Shown here: positions 1 to 8,978 of the stretch, in pieces | How the letters are laid out: the number at the start of each line of letters is the position of its first letter | Position numbering within the stretch: position 1 is the stretch's first letter | NCBI GenBank assembly: GCA_963820055.1 | Contig: CAWFYJ010000003.1 | Location: forward strand, 248,001 to 312,000 | Length of the DNA stretch: 64,000 nucleotides | Direction: 5' to 3' | Source of the DNA: RHKX01 sp963820055 | GTDB taxonomy: Bacteria > Actinomycetota > Thermoleophilia > Solirubrobacterales > 70-9 | Made by a program: the position numbers and the translations under genes | Notes under the pieces: model-generated | Seen by the model: only the letters and a program-made list of their open reading frames with translations | What the model was told of the DNA's origin: nothing | Databases searched by the model: none

Positions 1-297
1 ACCCTGCTCGGCGACGCCGCCCATCCGATGCTCCCGTTCCTCGGCCAGGGCGCCTGCTCGGCGCTCGAGGACGCCGTCGCACTAGCAGCGGCGCTCGACG
101 GCGCCGACGTCGAGGCCGGGCTCGCCGTCTACGAGGAGGCTCGGCGCGCCCGGACGGCCGCGCTCGTCAAGGGCTCACGCTCCGCCGCGAAGGTGGCGCT
201 CCTCGGATCCGGCGCCGGGCGAGCGGTCCGGAACTGGGTCGTCGCGCACACGCCGGAGCCCCTCCGTCTCCGCCAGATCGCCCGGTTCGTCGGCTAG
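1..297 (+). CDS. FAD-dependent monooxygenase, C-terminal fragment
   Basis: The window opens inside this gene, so only its last 98 codons are present. The first visible residues, LLGDAAHPM followed by GQGACSALEDAVALA, match the conserved GD motif of class A flavoprotein monooxygenases, where the Asp binds the FAD ribityl chain. The rest is the usual helical C-terminal tail. The substrate cannot be inferred because the Rossmann and substrate domains lie outside the window. It converges on pgi, and the two genes share a palindromic CTAG as stop codons on opposite strands. Confidence 0.85.
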   Translation, partial: TLLGDAAHPMLPFLGQGACSALEDAVALAAALDGADVEAGLAVYEEARRARTAALVKGSRSAAKVALLGSGAGRAVRNWVVAHTPEPLRLRQIARFVG

Positions 298-1907
298 CCG
301 CGCCGGGCGCGGTACTCGCGGATCAATGCGTTCGTCGAGCTGTCGTGAGTGAGATCCGGTTCGTCCGCCGACTGCAGCTCGGGCACGATCCGCTTCGCGA
401 GCGTCTTGCCGAGCTCGACGCCCCACTGGTCGAAGGAGTCGATCCCCCAGATCGTCCCCTGCGTGAAGACGCTGTGCTCGTAGAGGGCAACGAGCTTGCC
501 GAGCGTCGCCGGGTCGAGGCGCTCGGCCATCAGGACGTTCGACGGCCGGTTGCCCTCGAACGTCTTGTGCGCGACGAGGCGCTCCTCGACCCCCTCGGCG
601 CGGACCTCGTCGGCGGTCTTGCCGAACGCCAGCGCCTCGGCCTGCGCAAAGACGTTTGCGACGAGCAGGTCGTGATGCGAGCCGAGCGGGTTGAGCGACC
701 GCGCGAAGAAGATCAGGTCGCACGGGATCAGGGGCGTTCCCTGGTGGATCAGCTGGTAGAAGGAATGCTGGCCATTCGTCCCCGGCTCGCCCCAGAAGAT
801 CGGGCCGGTCGCGTAGTCGACGCGGGTCCCGTCGAGACGGACGTGCTTGCCGTTCGACTCCATCGTCAGCTGCTGGAGGTAGGCGGGGAAGCGCTCGAGA
901 TACTGCTCGTAGGGCAAGACGGCAACGGTTTGGGTTCCGAACAGGTCCGCGTACCAGACGTTCAGCAGGCCCATCAGCGCCGGGAGGTTGCGCTCGTAGG
1001 GAGCGGTCAGGAAGTGCTCGTCGATCGCGTGGAAGCCGGCAAGCATCTCCGCGAAACGCTCGGGACCGATCGCGATCATCGTCGTCAGCCCGATCGCCGA
1101 GTCCATCGAGTAGCGGCCGCCGACCCAGTCCCAGAATCCGAACATGTTGGCCGTGTCGATCCCGAAGTTGGTGACCTCCTCGGCGTTCGTCGAGAGCGCC
1201 ACGAAGTGCTTGGCCACCGCCGCCCGGTCCCCGAGCGCCGCCAGCGCCCACTCGCGTGCCGAGTGGGCGTTGGTCATCGTCTCGAGCGTCGTGAACGTCT
1301 TCGAGGCGATCACGAAGAGCGTCTCCCCAGGATCGAGGTCGTGGGTCTTCTCGACGAAGTCGGTCGCGTCGACGTTGGAGACGAAGCGGACGGTCAGATC
1401 GCGATCGGAGTAGTGGCGCAGCGCCCGGTAGGCCATCACCGGCCCGAGGTCGGAGCCACCGATGCCGATGTTGATCACGTTCCGGATGCGCTTGCCGGTG
1501 TGGCCCTTCCACTCGCCGCTGCGAATCCGGTCACTGAAGGAGGCCATCCGGTCGAGGACCTCATGGACGTCGGCGACGACGTCGCGGCCGTCGACGATCA
1601 GCGAGCGCTCGCGCGGCATCCGCAGCGCGACGTGGAGGACGGAGCGGTCCTCGGTGACGTTGATGCGCTCCCCGGAGAACATCGCCTCGGTGCGTTCGCG
1701 CAGCCCGGCGTCGCCGGCGAGGGCGACCAGGAGGCGGATCGTCTCGGCGTCGGCGCGGTGCTTGGAGTAGTCGAGGCGAAGGCCTTCGGTCTCGGCGACC
1801 ATCCGTTCCCCGCGGTCGGGGTCGGCGGCGAACAGCTCGCGGAGGTGAACGTCGCCGATCGCCGCGTGATTGTCGACGAGCGACTGCCAGCCCGCCAGCG
1901 ACTTCAT
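294..1907 (-). CDS. pgi: Glucose-6-phosphate isomerase
   Basis: Interconverts glucose 6-phosphate and fructose 6-phosphate in the cytoplasm. Both family signatures are present: FWDWVGGRYSMDSAIG in the middle and GQHSFYQLIHQGT further on, with the sugar-phosphate loop GIGGSDLGP near residue 140. The ATG at 1907 gives 537 residues starting MKSLAGWQSL, which lines up with the usual family N-terminus. A GTG at 1940, one base after the tal stop, would add 11 residues and cannot be excluded. It is last in the gnd-zwf-tal-pgi operon, which links oxidative pentose-phosphate flux back to glycolysis. Confidence 0.96.
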   Translation of the reverse strand: MKSLAGWQSLVDNHAAIGDVHLRELFAADPDRGERMVAETEGLRLDYSKHRADAETIRLLVALAGDAGLRERTEAMFSGERINVTEDRSVLHVALRMPRERSLIVDGRDVVADVHEVLDRMASFSDRIRSGEWKGHTGKRIRNVINIGIGGSDLGPVMAYRALRHYSDRDLTVRFVSNVDATDFVEKTHDLDPGETLFVIASKTFTTLETMTNAHSAREWALAALGDRAAVAKHFVALSTNAEEVTNFGIDTANMFGFWDWVGGRYSMDSAIGLTTMIAIGPERFAEMLAGFHAIDEHFLTAPYERNLPALMGLLNVWYADLFGTQTVAVLPYEQYLERFPAYLQQLTMESNGKHVRLDGTRVDYATGPIFWGEPGTNGQHSFYQLIHQGTPLIPCDLIFFARSLNPLGSHHDLLVANVFAQAEALAFGKTADEVRAEGVEERLVAHKTFEGNRPSNVLMAERLDPATLGKLVALYEHSVFTQGTIWGIDSFDQWGVELGKTLAKRIVPELQSADEPDLTHDSSTNALIREYRARRG

Positions 1908-1941
1908 GCCGGCTTCGCCGGCGGGTCCGAAGCCCGGCACG

Positions 1942-3030
1942 TCAGCCGGCGGTCCCGACCGCGCTCTCCTTGCCGGAGATCACCTCGAGCAGATCCGACC
2001 ACGAGTCCTCGAACTTCTTGGCGCCCTCCGACTGGAGCTGCGTCGCGAGCGCGCCGACGTCGACTCCGGCCTCCTCGAAGCGAGCCAGCAGTTCCTCGTT
2101 GTCGCCGCCGTCGGCCGGGAGCACCCCGCCGATCCCGTCCTCTTCGGCGAGCGCGAGCAGCGTCTCCTCGGGCATCGTGTCGACGGTGTCGGGCGCGGCG
2201 AGCTCAACCACGTACTTCGTCTTCGGAAGCGACGGGTCCTTGGTGCCGGTCGACGCGAAGAGCAGCCGCTGCGGGCGGGCGCCCTGGTTGGCGAGCCGCT
2301 GCCAGCGATCGGAGTCGAGCAGCTCCCGATATGCGACGTAGGCGCGGATCGAAGCGGCGACGCCGAGCCGGTCCTTGAGGTCCTCTGGCACTTCGTCGGC
2401 GACGGCGACGTCCCAGCGGCTGACGAAGATCGAGGCGACCGAGGCGACGTTCGGGTCCTCGCCGTTCTCGATCCGCTGTTCGATGCCGCTCATGTACGCG
2501 TCGGCCTGCTTGCGGTACTGCTCGGCGTCGAACAGCAAGGTGACGTTGACCGGAATGCCGGCCGCAATCGACTTCGTGATCGGGTCGAGGCCCTCCGGCG
2601 TGCCCGGGATCTTGATGAACAGGTTCGGGCGGTCGGCCTGGGCGTGGAGAGTCGCGGCGGCCTCGGCCGTCCGCTCCCCGTCGTAGGCGAGCTCGGGCGA
2701 GACCTCGAGCGAGACGAAGCCGTCGACGCCGTCGGTCCGGTCGTAGACGGGCCGGAACAGATCGGCTGCGCCCTGGAGGTCGGTGATCGCGAGCTCGAAG
2801 AAGAGGTCCTCGCCGCGCTTGCCCTGCTCGAGGAGCTCGGAGATCTGCTCGTCGTACTGGTCGCCGTCGCGGAGCGCCTTGTCGAAGATCGTCGGGTTCG
2901 ACGTCAGGCCGGTCAGCGACAGCTCGTCGATGTAGCGCTTCAGCGTCCCGTCGTTGACGATCTTGCGGGTGATGTAGTCGAGCCAGAGGCTCTGGCCGGC
3001 GTCGTGGAGGTCCTGCGTTGCCTTGCTCAT
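1942..3030 (-). CDS. tal: Transaldolase
   Basis: Transfers a dihydroxyacetone unit between sedoheptulose 7-phosphate and glyceraldehyde 3-phosphate. SNPTIFDKAL near residue 45 and NLFIKIPGT in the middle, which carries the Schiff-base lysine, are diagnostic. So is the strand with SVASIFVSRWD. At 362 residues it matches the longer actinobacterial type. The ATG at 3030 has an AAGGAG ribosome-binding site about nine bases upstream. It lies between zwf and pgi with very short gaps, so cotranscription is expected. Confidence 0.95.
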   Translation of the reverse strand: MSKATQDLHDAGQSLWLDYITRKIVNDGTLKRYIDELSLTGLTSNPTIFDKALRDGDQYDEQISELLEQGKRGEDLFFELAITDLQGAADLFRPVYDRTDGVDGFVSLEVSPELAYDGERTAEAAATLHAQADRPNLFIKIPGTPEGLDPITKSIAAGIPVNVTLLFDAEQYRKQADAYMSGIEQRIENGEDPNVASVASIFVSRWDVAVADEVPEDLKDRLGVAASIRAYVAYRELLDSDRWQRLANQGARPQRLLFASTGTKDPSLPKTKYVVELAAPDTVDTMPEETLLALAEEDGIGGVLPADGGDNEELLARFEEAGVDVGALATQLQSEGAKKFEDSWSDLLEVISGKESAVGTAG

Positions 3031-3048
3031 CTGATCGATCTCCTTTTC

Positions 3049-4533
3049 TCAGCTGTGATTCGGTGCGAAGTCTGCTTCCGGAAGGCGCCATCTGTTCGGT
3101 GCAACAAGGTCCTGCCCAGCCTGGGGGCCCCACGAACCGCGGGGGTAGGTGTGGATCGGCCCGGGATGCTCGAGGACGTCGGCGCTGACCGCCCAGAGCC
3201 GCTCGATTCCCTCGGCGCTCGTGAACAGGGTCGCGTCGCCGAGCATCGCGTCGTGGATCAGCCGCTCGTAGGCCTCGAGCTGGCGGTCCGTCTGGAAGGA
3301 CTGGTCGTAGCGGAACTCCATGCGGGCCGGACCGAGCTCCATGGTCGGCCCCGGCACCTTGGCCTGGAAGTCGGCGGTGATCGAGCCCGGCTCGCTCAAC
3401 TCGAAGACGAGCTGGTTCGCGCCCTGGTGCTGGACCTCGGTCGGGAACATCCTCATCGCCGGCTCACGGAAGTCGAGGACCACCATGTGGCGCGATTCGG
3501 CCAGGCACTTGCCGGTCCGCAGGTAGAACGGAACGCCGGCCCAGCGCCAGTTGTCGATCTCGACCTCGACGGCGACGAACGTCTCGGTGTTGGACTCGGG
3601 CACGACGCCGGGCTCGTCGAGGTAGCCCTCGTACTGGCCGCGGACGACCTTGTCGGGGTCGATCATCCGGTACGCCTGCATCACCTTGTTCTTCTCCTCG
3701 CGGAGCGCCTTCGCGGTGAGTGCCGCGGGCGGCTCCATCGCGATGTAGCTGAGCAGCTGGAGCAGGTGGGTGACGACCATGTCTCGGTAGGCGCCGGTGC
3801 CCTCGTAGAAGCCGGCCCGGTGGCCGATCGAGAGCGTCTCCGGGACGTCGATCTGGACGAACTCGATGTTGTTGCGGTTCCAGAGCGGCTCGTAGAGGCC
3901 GTTGGCGAAGCGCAACGCGAGGATGTTCTGGACCGCCTCCTTGCCGAGGAAGTGGTCGATCCGGAAGATCTGGGAGTCGTCGAACGCGCCGTGCAGGGTC
4001 TCGTTGAGCTCGACGGCGGACTCGTAGTCGTGGCCGAACGGCTTCTCGAGGATCACCCGCGCCTCGGGCCCGTTGAGGCCGGCCTCCTTGAGCGTCCCGA
4101 CTATCGACTCGAAGGCCACCGGCGGAACGGCCAGGTAGTGGAGGAGCCGGCTGTCGGGGCCGACGTCCTGGCGGGCGCGCGACACCGCGGTCGCGAGGCC
4201 CTGGGAGCCGGCGCTGATCGGCACGTAGGAGAGCCGGGCGGCGAACCGCTTCCAGGCTTCGTCGGTGACCTCGGTGCGGCTGAACTCGGCCAGAGCCTTG
4301 CGGGCATGTTCGACGAAGGCCGCGTCGTCGAGGTCGTCGGTCGCGGTGCCGACGATCCGGTAGCCGTCAGGCAGAAGCTCGGCGCACTCGAGGTGGAAGA
4401 AGCCGGGCAGGAGCTTGCGGGCGGCGAGGTCGCCGGAGGCGCCGAACAGGACGACGACGTGGGGGTCCGGGATCGCCGCGTGGGCGGCGTCGTCGGATGC
4501 TCCGGGGAGCGTCGCCGTCGAAGTGGCGTTCAA
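3049..4533 (-). CDS. zwf: Glucose-6-phosphate 1-dehydrogenase
   Basis: Oxidises glucose 6-phosphate to 6-phosphogluconolactone with NADP+. FGASGDLAARKLLPG is the dinucleotide-binding loop and RIDHFLGKEAVQN holds the catalytic Asp-His and substrate-binding residues. The start is debatable. I prefer TTG at 4533, which is preceded at good spacing by a strong G-rich ribosome-binding site (GGGGGAGGGGG, 4547-4537). An in-frame ATG at 4560 adds nine residues but has no such site. The gene lies inside the 3' end of the gnd reading frame, which looks artefactual (see findings). Confidence 0.95.
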   Translation of the reverse strand: MNATSTATLPGASDDAAHAAIPDPHVVVLFGASGDLAARKLLPGFFHLECAELLPDGYRIVGTATDDLDDAAFVEHARKALAEFSRTEVTDEAWKRFAARLSYVPISAGSQGLATAVSRARQDVGPDSRLLHYLAVPPVAFESIVGTLKEAGLNGPEARVILEKPFGHDYESAVELNETLHGAFDDSQIFRIDHFLGKEAVQNILALRFANGLYEPLWNRNNIEFVQIDVPETLSIGHRAGFYEGTGAYRDMVVTHLLQLLSYIAMEPPAALTAKALREEKNKVMQAYRMIDPDKVVRGQYEGYLDEPGVVPESNTETFVAVEVEIDNWRWAGVPFYLRTGKCLAESRHMVVLDFREPAMRMFPTEVQHQGANQLVFELSEPGSITADFQAKVPGPTMELGPARMEFRYDQSFQTDRQLEAYERLIHDAMLGDATLFTSAEGIERLWAVSADVLEHPGPIHTYPRGSWGPQAGQDLVAPNRWRLPEADFAPNHS

Positions 4534-5554
4534 GCGCCCCCTCCCCCGGCTTCTCGTCATGGCCGCCGAACTGCTTGCGCATGGCCGACAGGAGCTTGTT
4601 GGCGAACTCGTCCTCGCCGCGTGAGGCGAACCGCTCGTAGAGCGCCGTGCTCAGCACCGGGGCCGGGACGCCCTCGTCGATCGCGGCGTGGAGCGTCCAC
4701 CGGCCCTCGCCGGAGTCGGAGACGCGGCCGCCGAACTCCTCGAGCGTCGGCGAGTCGTGCAGCGCCGACGCGGTCAGGTCGAGGAGCCAGGAGGCGATCA
4801 CCGAGCCGCGCCGCCAGACCTCGGCGACGTCGGCGATCTCGATGTCGTAGGGGTAGTACTGCGGGTCGCGTACCGGCGCCGTCTCGGCGTCGATCTCGTG
4901 CTGCCGCTTGCCGATGTCGGCGTTGGCGATCACGTTCAGACCCTCCGCGTAGGCGGCCATCACCCCGTACTCGATGCCGTTGTGGACCATCTTCACGAAG
5001 TGGCCGGCACCGGTCGGGCCGCAGTGCAGGTAGCCCTGCTCGGCGGGGGTCGGATCGCCGTCGCGACCGGGGGTCCGCTCGGCGGCGGCGACGCCGGGAG
5101 CGATCGTGGCGAAAATCGGGTCGAGCCGCGAGACGGCCTCGTCGGGGCCGCCGATCATCAGGCAGAAGCCGCGATCGAGGCCGAAGACGCCGCCGCTGGT
5201 GCCGACATCGAGGTAGTCGATGCCCTTCGGGGCGAGCGCGGCGGCCCGGTCGATGTCGTCGCGGTAGTAGCTGTTGCCACCGTCGATGATCGCGTCGCCG
5301 GAGTCCATCAGCCCGGCGAGCTCGTCGAGGGTGTCCTGGACGTAGCCGGCCGGGACCATGATCCAGGCGGCCCGCGGCGGGGTCAGCTTCTCGACGAACT
5401 CGGCCAGCGATGCGGCCGGAACGGCGCCCTCACCGGCGAGTTCTTCGATCGCATCGGCATTGACGTCGTAGACGACGCACTCATGCCCCTCCCTCATCAG
5501 GCGGCGAACGAGGTTCGCACCCATCCGGCCCAATCCGATCATCCCGAGCTGCAA
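4367..5554 (-). CDS. gnd: 6-phosphogluconate dehydrogenase, decarboxylating (short form), with anomalous C-terminus
   Basis: Converts 6-phosphogluconate to ribulose 5-phosphate and CO2. GLGRMGANLVRRL is the N-terminal dinucleotide site. GNSYYRDD, DVGTSGGVFGLDRG and the catalytic helix GAGHFVKMVHNGIEYG follow. The family-like sequence ends at FGGHDEKPGEG near residue 340. The last 55 or so residues are Arg/Pro-rich and are merely the zwf gene read in another frame. One extra G in the run at 4537-4547 would give a TGA overlapping the zwf TTG start. The TTG start at 5554 follows GGAGGAGG. It begins the operon, 42 bases after the oxidoreductase stop. Confidence 0.9.
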   Translation of the reverse strand: MQLGMIGLGRMGANLVRRLMREGHECVVYDVNADAIEELAGEGAVPAASLAEFVEKLTPPRAAWIMVPAGYVQDTLDELAGLMDSGDAIIDGGNSYYRDDIDRAAALAPKGIDYLDVGTSGGVFGLDRGFCLMIGGPDEAVSRLDPIFATIAPGVAAAERTPGRDGDPTPAEQGYLHCGPTGAGHFVKMVHNGIEYGVMAAYAEGLNVIANADIGKRQHEIDAETAPVRDPQYYPYDIEIADVAEVWRRGSVIASWLLDLTASALHDSPTLEEFGGRVSDSGEGRWTLHAAIDEGVPAPVLSTALYERFASRGEDEFANKLLSAMRKQFGGHDEKPGEGALERHFDGDAPRSIRRRRPRGDPGPPRRRPVRRLRRPRRPQAPARLLPPRVRRASA

Positions 5555-5596
5555 CTCAGACCTCCTCCTCGCCGACGCTTCCGGCTTCGCACCTTC

Positions 5597-7759
5597 TCAC
5601 AGCGACGCGACGGGCTGCGCGGCGGGCTCGATCTTCACGGCGACGCCGTTCAGGTGGGCCATCCCGGCTAGGCGCTCGAGGTCGTCGGGACGCGACGACA
5701 TCAGCTGGTTGACGTTCGCCCCGCCGGCGGCGTTCGCCGTCTGCCAGCCACCGTGGTGGCCCCATCCGTGGGGGACGGCGACGGTGCCGGCGATCACCTC
5801 GTCGGTGATTCGCACCTCGGTCTCGATCTCGCCGTTCGGCGAGGCGATCCGGACGCGGTCGCCGTCGGCGACGCCCGCCACCTCGGCATCGGCGGGGTTC
5901 ATGCGCGCCCGGTGGACGCGGTCGCCGGCCATCAGCTTCTCGGAGTTGTGCATCCACGAGTTGTGGGAGCGGAGCTCGCGCAGCCCGATCAGGAGCAGCG
6001 GGTACTCGTCGTCGGTCGGCGCCGCCGCGACGCGGCCCACCTCCGCAGCGATCTCCGGCGGACAGAGCCGCACCCGCTTGTCGCGGTGGCGGATCTTCCC
6101 GGCGAGGACGCCCTCGGTGAGGTTCTCGGCGAGGACGACACCGTGGGGCGCATCGGCGAGCCGGTCGAGGTTGAGACCGCCGCGGCGGAGGCCGAAGCGG
6201 TCCCCCTCGGGGCCGACGCGGAGGAGCAGGTCCATGAGCCGCCGCGGCGAGAGCTTCAGCCCGGCGCGACCGGCCCAGCGGGCGGCGAGGACGCTCGAGG
6301 GGACGATCCCGATCGTCTCCGAGATGTCCTCGATGATCTCCCACTCCTGGCGGGCCTCCCCGGCGGGCTCGACGACCGCCTCGGTCATGTTGATGAAGGG
6401 CTTGGTGAACAGGGATAGGAAGGGCAACGGCAGGTCCTCGCGCTCGAGGAACGTCGTCGCCGGCAGCACGTAGTCGGCGAGCTGGGCCGTCTCGCTCATG
6501 TAGATGTCGATCGCGACGCAGAGGTCGAGGCTCTCGATCGCGTCGGCGAGCTCGTCGCCGTTGGGGACGCTGAGGACGGGATTGCCCGCCGAGACGAAGA
6601 GGGCGCGCATCCGCCCCTCCCCGGGAGTCGTGATCTCCTTGGCCATCAGCGTCGCCGGCATCGCCCCGAGCACCTCGGGGAAGCCGCCGACGCGCGAGCG
6701 GCGCTTGCCGTAGTCGCCGGCGCCGATCAGCTCGGCGACCCGCTCGAACGGGATCGCCGCCTCGCCGAACATCGAGCCGCCGGCGCGATCGAGGTTGCCG
6801 GTTGCGAGCGCGAGGGCGTCGAGCAGGAAGGAGACGAGGGTCCCGTTGCGGCCGAGGCACGATCCGGTCCGTCCGTAGATCGCGGCGCCGTCGGCGGCGG
6901 CGACGGCGCGGGCGAGCTCGCGGACGCGCTCGGGCTCGACTCCGGTCGCCTCGGCGGTCGATTCGGGCGTGAAGGGGGCGACGAGCTCGCGGAGGTCGGC
7001 GGCCCCGTTCGCGGTCGCCAGGGCATCGCGGTCCTCGAGCGACTCGGCGAAGACGACCTGCAGGAGCGAGAGCAGCAGCTTGGCGTCGGAGTCGGGGCGC
7101 AACGGGAGGTGTTCGAACTCGCGGGCCGTCTCCGATCGCCGCGGATCGACGACGACCACGCGTCCGCCGCGGGCTGTGATCGCGTGGAGCTGGTCCTTGA
7201 TCCGCGGCGCGCTCATCACCGAGCCGTGGGAGACGAGCGGGTTGGCACCGACGACGAGCAGCAGCTCGGTCCGCTCGAGGTCGGGAATCGGCAGCAGGAA
7301 GGGCGAGCCGTAGAGCAGCGAGCTGGCCGCAAAGCGGTTTGACACGTCCTGGGAGGAGGCCGTGTAGTAGTGCTGGGAGCCGAGCGCGTCGACGAAACCC
7401 TTCACCCAGAGCGGGTGCGAGTAGCTGAAGGCGCCGGGGTTGCCCATGTACCAGCCGATCGACTCGCCGCCGTGTTCGGCGCGGACGCGGCCGAGGCGCT
7501 CGCCGATCTCGCGGATCGCGGTCCCCCAGTCGATCCGCTCGAAGGTGCCGTCGGCCCGGCGGCGCTGCGGGTGGAGGACGCGGTCGGGGTCGTTCTGCAC
7601 CTCGGTCATCGCGATGCCCTTCGGGCAGGCGAAGCCCTTCGAGAGCGGATGGTCCTTGTCGGGCCGGAGCTTCGTCACGCGGCCGTCGTCGACCGTCGCG
7701 ACCATTCCGCAGAGCGGCTCGCAGATCCGGCAGTAGGTGACGTGCTCGGTGACGGTCAT
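5597..7759 (-). CDS. Molybdopterin-dependent oxidoreductase (DMSO-reductase superfamily)
   Basis: A 720-residue bis-MGD enzyme. The N-terminus carries a [4Fe-4S] motif at Cys10, Cys13, Cys17 and Cys45, ending in CPKG. Next comes the molybdopterin core with LLVVGANPLVSHGS, then a C-terminal dinucleotide-binding domain ending near HNSWMHNSEKL and VPHGWGHHGGW. It has no Tat signal, so it is probably cytoplasmic. The segment YTASSQDVSNRF, where many relatives carry a Cys or Sec molybdenum ligand, has only serines, so the ligand cannot be assigned. The substrate is unknown; formate-dehydrogenase or nitrate-reductase-like assignments would be guesses. The nearby modABC and moaA genes would supply the cofactor. 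Confidence 0.88.
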   Translation of the reverse strand: MTVTEHVTYCRICEPLCGMVATVDDGRVTKLRPDKDHPLSKGFACPKGIAMTEVQNDPDRVLHPQRRRADGTFERIDWGTAIREIGERLGRVRAEHGGESIGWYMGNPGAFSYSHPLWVKGFVDALGSQHYYTASSQDVSNRFAASSLLYGSPFLLPIPDLERTELLLVVGANPLVSHGSVMSAPRIKDQLHAITARGGRVVVVDPRRSETAREFEHLPLRPDSDAKLLLSLLQVVFAESLEDRDALATANGAADLRELVAPFTPESTAEATGVEPERVRELARAVAAADGAAIYGRTGSCLGRNGTLVSFLLDALALATGNLDRAGGSMFGEAAIPFERVAELIGAGDYGKRRSRVGGFPEVLGAMPATLMAKEITTPGEGRMRALFVSAGNPVLSVPNGDELADAIESLDLCVAIDIYMSETAQLADYVLPATTFLEREDLPLPFLSLFTKPFINMTEAVVEPAGEARQEWEIIEDISETIGIVPSSVLAARWAGRAGLKLSPRRLMDLLLRVGPEGDRFGLRRGGLNLDRLADAPHGVVLAENLTEGVLAGKIRHRDKRVRLCPPEIAAEVGRVAAAPTDDEYPLLLIGLRELRSHNSWMHNSEKLMAGDRVHRARMNPADAEVAGVADGDRVRIASPNGEIETEVRITDEVIAGTVAVPHGWGHHGGWQTANAAGGANVNQLMSSRPDDLERLAGMAHLNGVAVKIEPAAQPVASL

Positions 7760-7826
7760 GGACGGCCGAGGCGGAGCCTACTCCGGTCGTGGAGAATGCC
7801 GGTCCCGAACGACGGCGGAGCAACTG

Positions 7827-8978
7827 ATGAGAATCCTTTACGGGGTCAACGGAGAGGGAATGGGGCATGCGACCCGTTCGCAGCTCGTCGTCGAGTCGCT
7901 GCTCGCCGACCACGAGGTCCGCGTCGTCGCCTCCGGCGCCGCCTACGCCTACCTGAGCGGCGTCCTCCCCGACGTCGAGGAGATCATGGGCGCCAAGTTC
8001 GTGATGGAGGACGGCGAGATCCGCCGCTGGGCGACGGTCCGACAGAACGTCACCGACGTCGCCGGCGGTGCGCCGAAGTCGATCAGGCACTGGATCGAGA
8101 TGACCCGGAAGTGGCAACCGGAGGTGGTCGTCACCGATTTCGAGCCGCTCGCGGCGATCTACGCGCGGGTCGCCCGTGCGCCGCTGATCGCCGTCGACAA
8201 CATCAACATGCTCGACCGCTGCCGCCACGACGCGGACATCCTCGACGGCCATCGCGAGGACTACGCCGTCGCCCGCGCGGTCACCCGGTCGATGGTGCCG
8301 AACGCGGTCCGCTACCTGATCACGACCTTCTTCCACCCGCCCGTCGCAAAGAACCAGACCACGCTCGTGCCGCCCATCCTCCGGAATGCGATCGTCGAAG
8401 CCGATCCCGAGCCCGGCGAGCACCTGATCGTCTACTCGAGCGGCGAGGAGAACGCGATGGCGGCGCTGCGGGCGAGCGGCGTCCCCTGTCGCGTCTACGG
8501 AATGCGGGGCGGCCCCGACGAGGGCACGGTCGACGGCAACCTCGAATTCAAGCCGCGCTCGAACGAGGGCTTCGTGGAGGACCTGCGGACCGCGCGCGGT
8601 GTCGTCGCCGGCGGCGGGTTCTCGCTGATGAGCGAGGCCGTCTACCTCGGCAAGCCGATGCTGGCGATGCCGCTGTTCGGTCAGTTCGAGCAGACGATGA
8701 ACTCCCGCTACCTCGAGCGCGAGGGCTACGGCGTCGCCGCGACCGAGCTGACCACGGCGGTTCTCGACCGCTTCCTCGAAGGACTCGACGGCTTCCGCGA
8801 ACGGCTTGGCGGCTACGAGCAGGACGGCAACGAGGTCGCACTGCGGACGATCGCCGAGCGGATCGAGCTGGCCGCCGCGAGCCGGCCCGCCGACCTGCGG
8901 AGGGCACGGCGCCGGTCGCGGACGCCGGTCATGGGCAACCGCGGCGAGTCGATCGGCGAAGATGAGGCCGGCCAATGA
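7827..8978 (+). CDS. Glycosyltransferase, MurG/MGT-like (GT-B fold)
   Basis: 383 residues starting MRILYGVNGEGMGHATRS, the glycine-rich N-terminal loop of GT-B glycosyltransferases related to MurG and UDP-glucuronosyltransferases. The C-terminal half has GGGFSLMSEAVYLGKPMLAMPL, which corresponds to the nucleotide-sugar binding region. The start was chosen at 7827 because it begins the conserved loop and follows GGCGGAG by six bases. It overlaps the deacetylase by ATGA, which indicates translational coupling and a joint role in an extracellular polysaccharide or glycolipid. Donor and acceptor are unknown. Confidence 0.8.
   Translation: MRILYGVNGEGMGHATRSQLVVESLLADHEVRVVASGAAYAYLSGVLPDVEEIMGAKFVMEDGEIRRWATVRQNVTDVAGGAPKSIRHWIEMTRKWQPEVVVTDFEPLAAIYARVARAPLIAVDNINMLDRCRHDADILDGHREDYAVARAVTRSMVPNAVRYLITTFFHPPVAKNQTTLVPPILRNAIVEADPEPGEHLIVYSSGEENAMAALRASGVPCRVYGMRGGPDEGTVDGNLEFKPRSNEGFVEDLRTARGVVAGGGFSLMSEAVYLGKPMLAMPLFGQFEQTMNSRYLEREGYGVAATELTTAVLDRFLEGLDGFRERLGGYEQDGNEVALRTIAERIELAAASRPADLRRARRRSRTPVMGNRGESIGEDEAGQ

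Noticed and set aside
4367..4560. A bifunctional Gnd-Zwf protein or programmed frameshift.
   Set aside because: The shadow tail of gnd is not protein-like, no slippery site with a structure is evident, and a single missing G explains the overlap with a standard coupled start.
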